Shown here one piece after another: positions 60,455 through 64,000 of a DNA stretch of 64,000 bases. Source of the DNA: Diploptera punctata (Eukaryota > Arthropoda > Insecta > Blattodea > Blaberidae); assembly GCA_030220185.1 (NCBI GenBank), contig JASPKZ010000423.1:1195501-1259500 (forward strand), given 5' to 3'. Position numbers and translations under genes: made by a program. The number at the start of each line of letters is the position of its first letter. Position 1 is the first letter of the stretch. The notes under the pieces are model-generated. The model was not told the DNA's origin. It was given only the letters and a program-made list of their open reading frames with translations, and ran no database searches.

Positions 60455-62625
60455 GGCCAGATTCGAAATCTAGCTGGAAAAAAGTATTTTACTAACTCGC
60501 CAATCCATCTTTCTTCACTCTAAAATTATTGCCAGATGACTGTTCTTCACTTATCTGCAAAGGAGGGTAGAATTCTAAAATGTATGTAGACAATATAAAG
60601 ATCGGAAGTTGCCGGTAGTTAAGAACTCATCTGATCTGCATCCGAGTTGTGTACCGAGCTGTAGAAATAAATACGTTTTGCATTAAAGTTCAGTGAGTTA
60701 TTCTTCTTATTCTATATGGATACTTTACCTCAAGGTTTGTACTTTCCTTTGATATATTTAACATGTTTCTATATAACCAGATATTGTGTTAAGTACACGT
60801 GGAATCATACCTTCGAAACACTAAAAAAATTACACAATCGTTTTACTTTAAATTGAGCTACGAAAAAAACAGTTCTGAACAGTAGTACAAATTTTTGTTA
60901 GAATGTAGAATGATTTGTGGACCTCAATTCTCGCACAATAACATGTATGCAAATTATTGCGTTTTTTGTAATTAGCTTTTTTATTAGAGGGGCGGCCGGC
61001 AGCTGAGGCGTATCTTCGCGCGCAGAGAGTTGTTTGATTTAATATATGAAGAAAAGTGATCGATAGAGGCAATAAGTGATCCTCTATTAAAAATTAGAGT
61101 TAGGGGATGTTCGGAGATTGTTTTAAAAAATTGTAAAACATTTTTTAAAAGCAATTTTCTAAAACATAGGAAGTTGTGCGAGAGAAAAAAAGAGTTAAAT
61201 TTCTACTGAGATATTCTGATTGGCTAAAAGTAAATGTAAACTTTCCCTTTATTAAGAAATTAGAACATTGATAGTCGTTGAAAAATCCTGTTCCATCTGC
61301 TTGTAGAATTGTAAGACCCAAAATATCTTTTGAAGAGGCTGAAATAAAAACAAAACGAAAAGTCTTATTTCTGCTGATATATCTGTCTTGGGGAAGGTAG
61401 CATAACAAATGTGCTTCCCTAGAAGCATTATATGGTGGATAAAATATCACAACCTCTCTTTTTGACACCTAATCTCATGTTAATATATCGACATATTGAT
61501 ATTTTATTGTCAAAAAAAGACAATGCTTCGTCCGTCATAGAAGATCGGGGAGTTGAGCGGGGTGATTTTTAATGTTTATTATTATTATTCTGAAGATATT
61601 TTTGAGGTTTTTGAGTAATGTCTTTAAAACATCAACAGTATTCCGTTTACCATATGACCAAAGTGGTATTTCTGTTGTAAGAGCAAGTTCATCGCAAGAG
61701 AATTCCTGCTAAGTGAAAATTTCTTTAATTCCAGCCTCTTCGAAAGTTATTTTGGGTCTTCCAATTTCATAAGCAGATGGAACAGAATTTTCCAACGACT
61801 GTCATTGTTCTAAATTAATTATTCATAGCGGGAAAGTTAACATCCACTCCTAGCCAATCAGAAAATTTCATTAATTTTTTTTTCTCGCGCACAATTTCGT
61901 ACGTTTGAGAAATCGCTTTTAAAAAATATTGATTTTTAATATCATTTAAACATTCTGCTAACAACCCCCTACCTCTAATTTGTTTACTAAATGATAACTT
62001 ATTGCCTCTATCTAATATTTTTTTCCATATTAAATCAAACAATTATTCTCTGCGCGCAACAGTAGGCCTCAGTTGCTGGCTACCTCCTGTAATGAGAAAG
62101 CTAATTAAAAAGAACGAAATAATTTGCACACAAGTTATTGTGCGGGAATTAAAGTCCATAAATCACTCTATATTATAACTAAAATTTGTACTTCTGTTCA
62201 GAACCGTTTTATTTGAAGTTCAATTTAAAATAAGATGATTGTGTAAATTTGTTAGTGCATGGAAGGTATGATTCCACATATATTTAACATAAAATCGGGT
62301 TATATAGAAAAACATGAAATATATCAATAAAATTACAAATCTTGAGGTGAAGTATCCATATAGAATAAGAAGAAAAGCTCACTGAACTTGAAAACACAAC
62401 GCTTATAACACAACTGGGATTATAGACCAGATGAGTTCTTAACCATCGGCAACTTCCGATGTTTATATTGTCTTCATAAACTTTAGAATTGTACCCTCCT
62501 TTGCAGATAAGTTACGAACCGTCATATAACAATTACATTAGAGTGAAAAAAAAAAGATAAATTGATTGAGGGTGAGTGAAAATATTTTTTTCCAGTCAGA
62601 TTTCATTTCTGGCCCACTGTTGACC
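60455..62625. mobile_element. Foldback element of about 2.2 kb with arms near 0.9 kb
   Basis: Left arm 60455-61390, right arm 61690-62625, imperfectly complementary along their length. Pairs of landmarks: TAAGAACTCATCTG/CAGATGAGTTCTTA, CTCTGCGCGC (right) with GCGCGCAGAG (left), ATTCTGATTGGCT with AGCCAATCAGAA, and CTTTTGAAGAGGCTG with CAGCCTCTTCGAAAG. The outermost 150 bp of both arms are SINE C variant bodies. The arms include coding-like patches (PSA-RI-RPKI-FEEA) in opposite orientation. Confidence 0.7.
61285..61750. pseudogene. Coding-like patch of an unknown repeated family, both arms
   Basis: Plus strand, about 61285-61350: NPVPSACRIVRPKISFEEAE. Minus strand, about 61750-61600: GRPKITFEEAGIKEIF then SCDELALTTEIPLWSYGKRN and TVDVLKTLLKN. 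The two agree in PSA, RPKI-FEEA. I recall a multicopy insect ORF with a GRP-xxFEE and ELA-AT-L-ASGxxDA-xxLK pattern, but I cannot confirm it. Stops and short frames rule out a gene. Confidence 0.3.
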
Positions 62626-62757
62626 GGTCCCATACAGGCCGAAATTCCATGAGAAAAAAAATTCCCCCATGGAGACTCGAACCAGCGTAAGTCCTGTAGT
62701 CTTGCGCCCAGAATTTTTGCCTTAACCACTCGGCTACGGTGTGAGACTGTTGGTATG
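62480..62757 (-). mobile_element. tRNA-derived SINE, family C (variant 2), complete head
   Basis: The minus strand starts GTCTCACACCGTAGCCGAGT with GGTTAAGGC (box A) and GGTTCGAGTCTCC (box B). Its body forms the outer end of the foldback's right arm. A leucine- or serine-type tRNA ancestor is likely from the head, but unproven. Confidence 0.75.
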
Positions 62758-62789
62758 AATCATCATCCATGCAAGTATTAGGCGTGTGG

Positions 62790-63030
62790 TCTGTTACGGT
62801 CTCAAAGAGGAATTTTCCATCCAGCGCATTTTTGGACGTCCCAGCGATCTTTTGTCTTGGGGGCAGTAGCGAAGTATGGCTTTTGGAATTCTATTAGACA
62901 GGATTCGGTGAAGATGGGCTTTCCAGTTGTTCTCGTAGTTTTGTATATGGTGAAGAATGGGTTCTACATCCAACTCTTCCATAATTTTCTCATTTATTTT
63001 TGGTCCCACTTTGTGTAGCCTGCTGTATGG
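62790..63030 (-). pseudogene. RTE-like LINE C-terminal fragment
   Basis: 71 codons: IMEELDVEPILHHIQNYENN, then WKAHLHRILSNRIPKAIL, CPQDKRSLGRPKMRW. Same block order as 4418-4590 and 44686-45290. Confidence 0.75.
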
Positions 63031-63032
63031 CG

Positions 63033-63903
63033 CATATTGGTATTAATGAAAGATAAAAATGGTTATTGTGAGTTAACCGTAAGAGATAAACATATGCTGT
63101 CGCGGACATTTTTGTAGATCTTTTTGAGATATTCAATTCTGTGTACATTAATTTTCTGTATTTCTTATGGTTTAGGCAGCGTAAGCCATTTAAACGTCCA
63201 AAGAACTACTCTTTTCACATTAGAATTATACCCTCCTTTGCAGATAAGTTAACCGTCAAATAACAATTATATTAGAGTGAAAAAAAAAGATAAATTTATG
63301 AAGGTGGGTGAAAATAGTATTTTGCAGCTAGATTTCATTTCTTTGTGCACCGGTCCCATACTGGCCGAAATTCCATGAGTAAAAGTTTTTCCCCCATGCA
63401 GGCTCGAACCAGCGCAAGTCCCGTAGTTATGCGCCAAGACTTCTTGCTTTAACCACCCGGCTACGGCGCGGGACCCTTGGTATCAATAATAAAGATGAAA
63501 CATTTACCCGAATGGGTATTATTCTCTTGGTATCAATGAAATACAAAAATGTTTATTGTGAGTTATCCATAAGAGATAAACATATGCTGTCGCGGACTTT
63601 TTTGTAGAGCGTTTTGAGATATTCAATTCTGTGTACAGTAATTTTGTGTATTTCTTATGGTTTAGGAATCGTAAGCCATTTAAGAGTAAAAAGAGCTATT
63701 TTTTTCACGTTTTCCACTACAAAGGGCGATGTTTGAGGGTGTAGGAGTTTAGTATCACAACTAGCTTATAGCCTATGTTCATCCCGGGAATCCCCTGAAC
63801 ATTTTGGAAAAAAATCCCATCACAATCGGATCAACGGTATGGCCGCGCATAAAGTACGAACAAACAAACAAACAAACAAACATTAATTCTTATATATAAA
63901 AGA
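63033..63903 (-). mobile_element. Helitron-like element (H5), nested with a SINE
   Basis: The minus 5' end at 63903 is degenerate (TCTTTTATATATAAGAATTA, flanked by A). The body with GCATATGTTTATC-type and CCATTT-type blocks occurs twice (63033-63205, 63530-63700). It is truncated at its 3' side by a LINE fragment. Confidence 0.65.
63205..63480 (-). mobile_element. SINE family C inside the Helitron-like copy
   Basis: The head at about 63480 has CGTAGCCGGGTGGTTAAAGC and box B-like GGTTCGAGCCTGC. The body is as at 62480-62757, ending AATTATACCCTCC-type near 63220. Confidence 0.7.
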
Positions 63904-63906
63904 TTG

Positions 63907-64000
63907 TCCACCGCTGTGGTCTCGAGGTAGCGTGCTGTCTTGTCACGCAGCGGGCCCGGGTTCGATCCCCGGTCGGGGCAGTTTTTCTGGGTGAGGTTTT
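63907..64000 (+). mobile_element. SINE family A, cut by window end
   Basis: TGTCCACCGCTGTGGTCTCG head with intact box B GGTTCGATCCCC. It begins within a few bases of the Helitron 5' end. Confidence 0.85.

Noticed and set aside
1..64000. CRISPR arrays, operons, ribosome-binding sites, rRNA genes
   Set aside because: The content is eukaryotic (spliced gene, LINEs, SINEs). The only regularly spaced repeats are microsatellites and the 54-58 kb minisatellite, which has no spacer pattern.

Overview
This window reads as a piece of a large, repeat-rich insect genome. The only host gene I can support is a small secreted, cuticle-type Ala/Pro/Tyr-rich protein on the minus strand. Its two coding exons (26388-26399 and 20875-21075) are separated by a 5.3-kb intron. 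Almost everything else is mobile DNA: tRNA-derived SINEs, LINEs of at least four lineages, Penelope-like elements with GIY-YIG endonucleases, Helitron-like elements, a Tc1 element, and piggyBac- and Harbinger-type MITEs. The mix of LINE tails and SINEs reminds me of cockroach or termite sequence. That attribution is an inference; no sequence marker here fixes the species.

Layout. 1-5.3 kb: SINEs, two small palindromes and a head-to-head pair of Penelope-like elements (2655-3966). 5.3-10.2 kb: a decayed R1/jockey-type LINE (gag-like ORF1 with CCHC knuckles, endonuclease, reverse transcriptase), followed immediately by a Tc1 transposon (10162-11700). 12-20 kb: SINEs and 3' ends of several LINEs, two copies of a repeat carrying a short ORF, and tRNA-like sequences, one enclosed by a 64-bp inverted repeat. 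20.8-26.5 kb: the cuticle-protein gene with an intron full of SINEs and MITEs. 26.8-39 kb: SINE/LINE mosaic, a Helitron-like element, a piggyBac-type MITE inside a SINE, and two more palindromes. 39.6-42.4 kb: another palindrome and a second inverted Penelope pair. 45.4-49.2 kb: a Penelope-like element split by a 2.55-kb insertion that has one intact 473-codon ORF1, no reverse transcriptase, and a 12-bp target-site duplication. 50.4-58.7 kb: Helitron-like elements, the second holding a tandem array into which a complete but mutated RTE-like LINE inserted with a 13-bp target-site duplication. 59-64 kb: LINE, SINE and Helitron fragments around a foldback of about 2.2 kb with arms near 0.9 kb.

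How the parts relate. The nesting gives relative ages: SINE into LINE (44.9 kb), piggyBac MITE into SINE (30.8 kb), ORF1-only element into Penelope (45.7 kb), RTE into Helitron array (54.7 kb). The strongest pattern beyond ordinary annotation is that at least six separate palindromes appear to be two Penelope 3' ends joined head to head. Two of them keep GIY-YIG coding sequence and the others look like minimal versions. Most LINE reading frames are broken; the longest open frames are the Tc1 transposase (with a scrambled stretch), the ORF1-only element, the Penelope C-terminus at 48280-49206, and the reverse-transcriptase half of the R1-like LINE.
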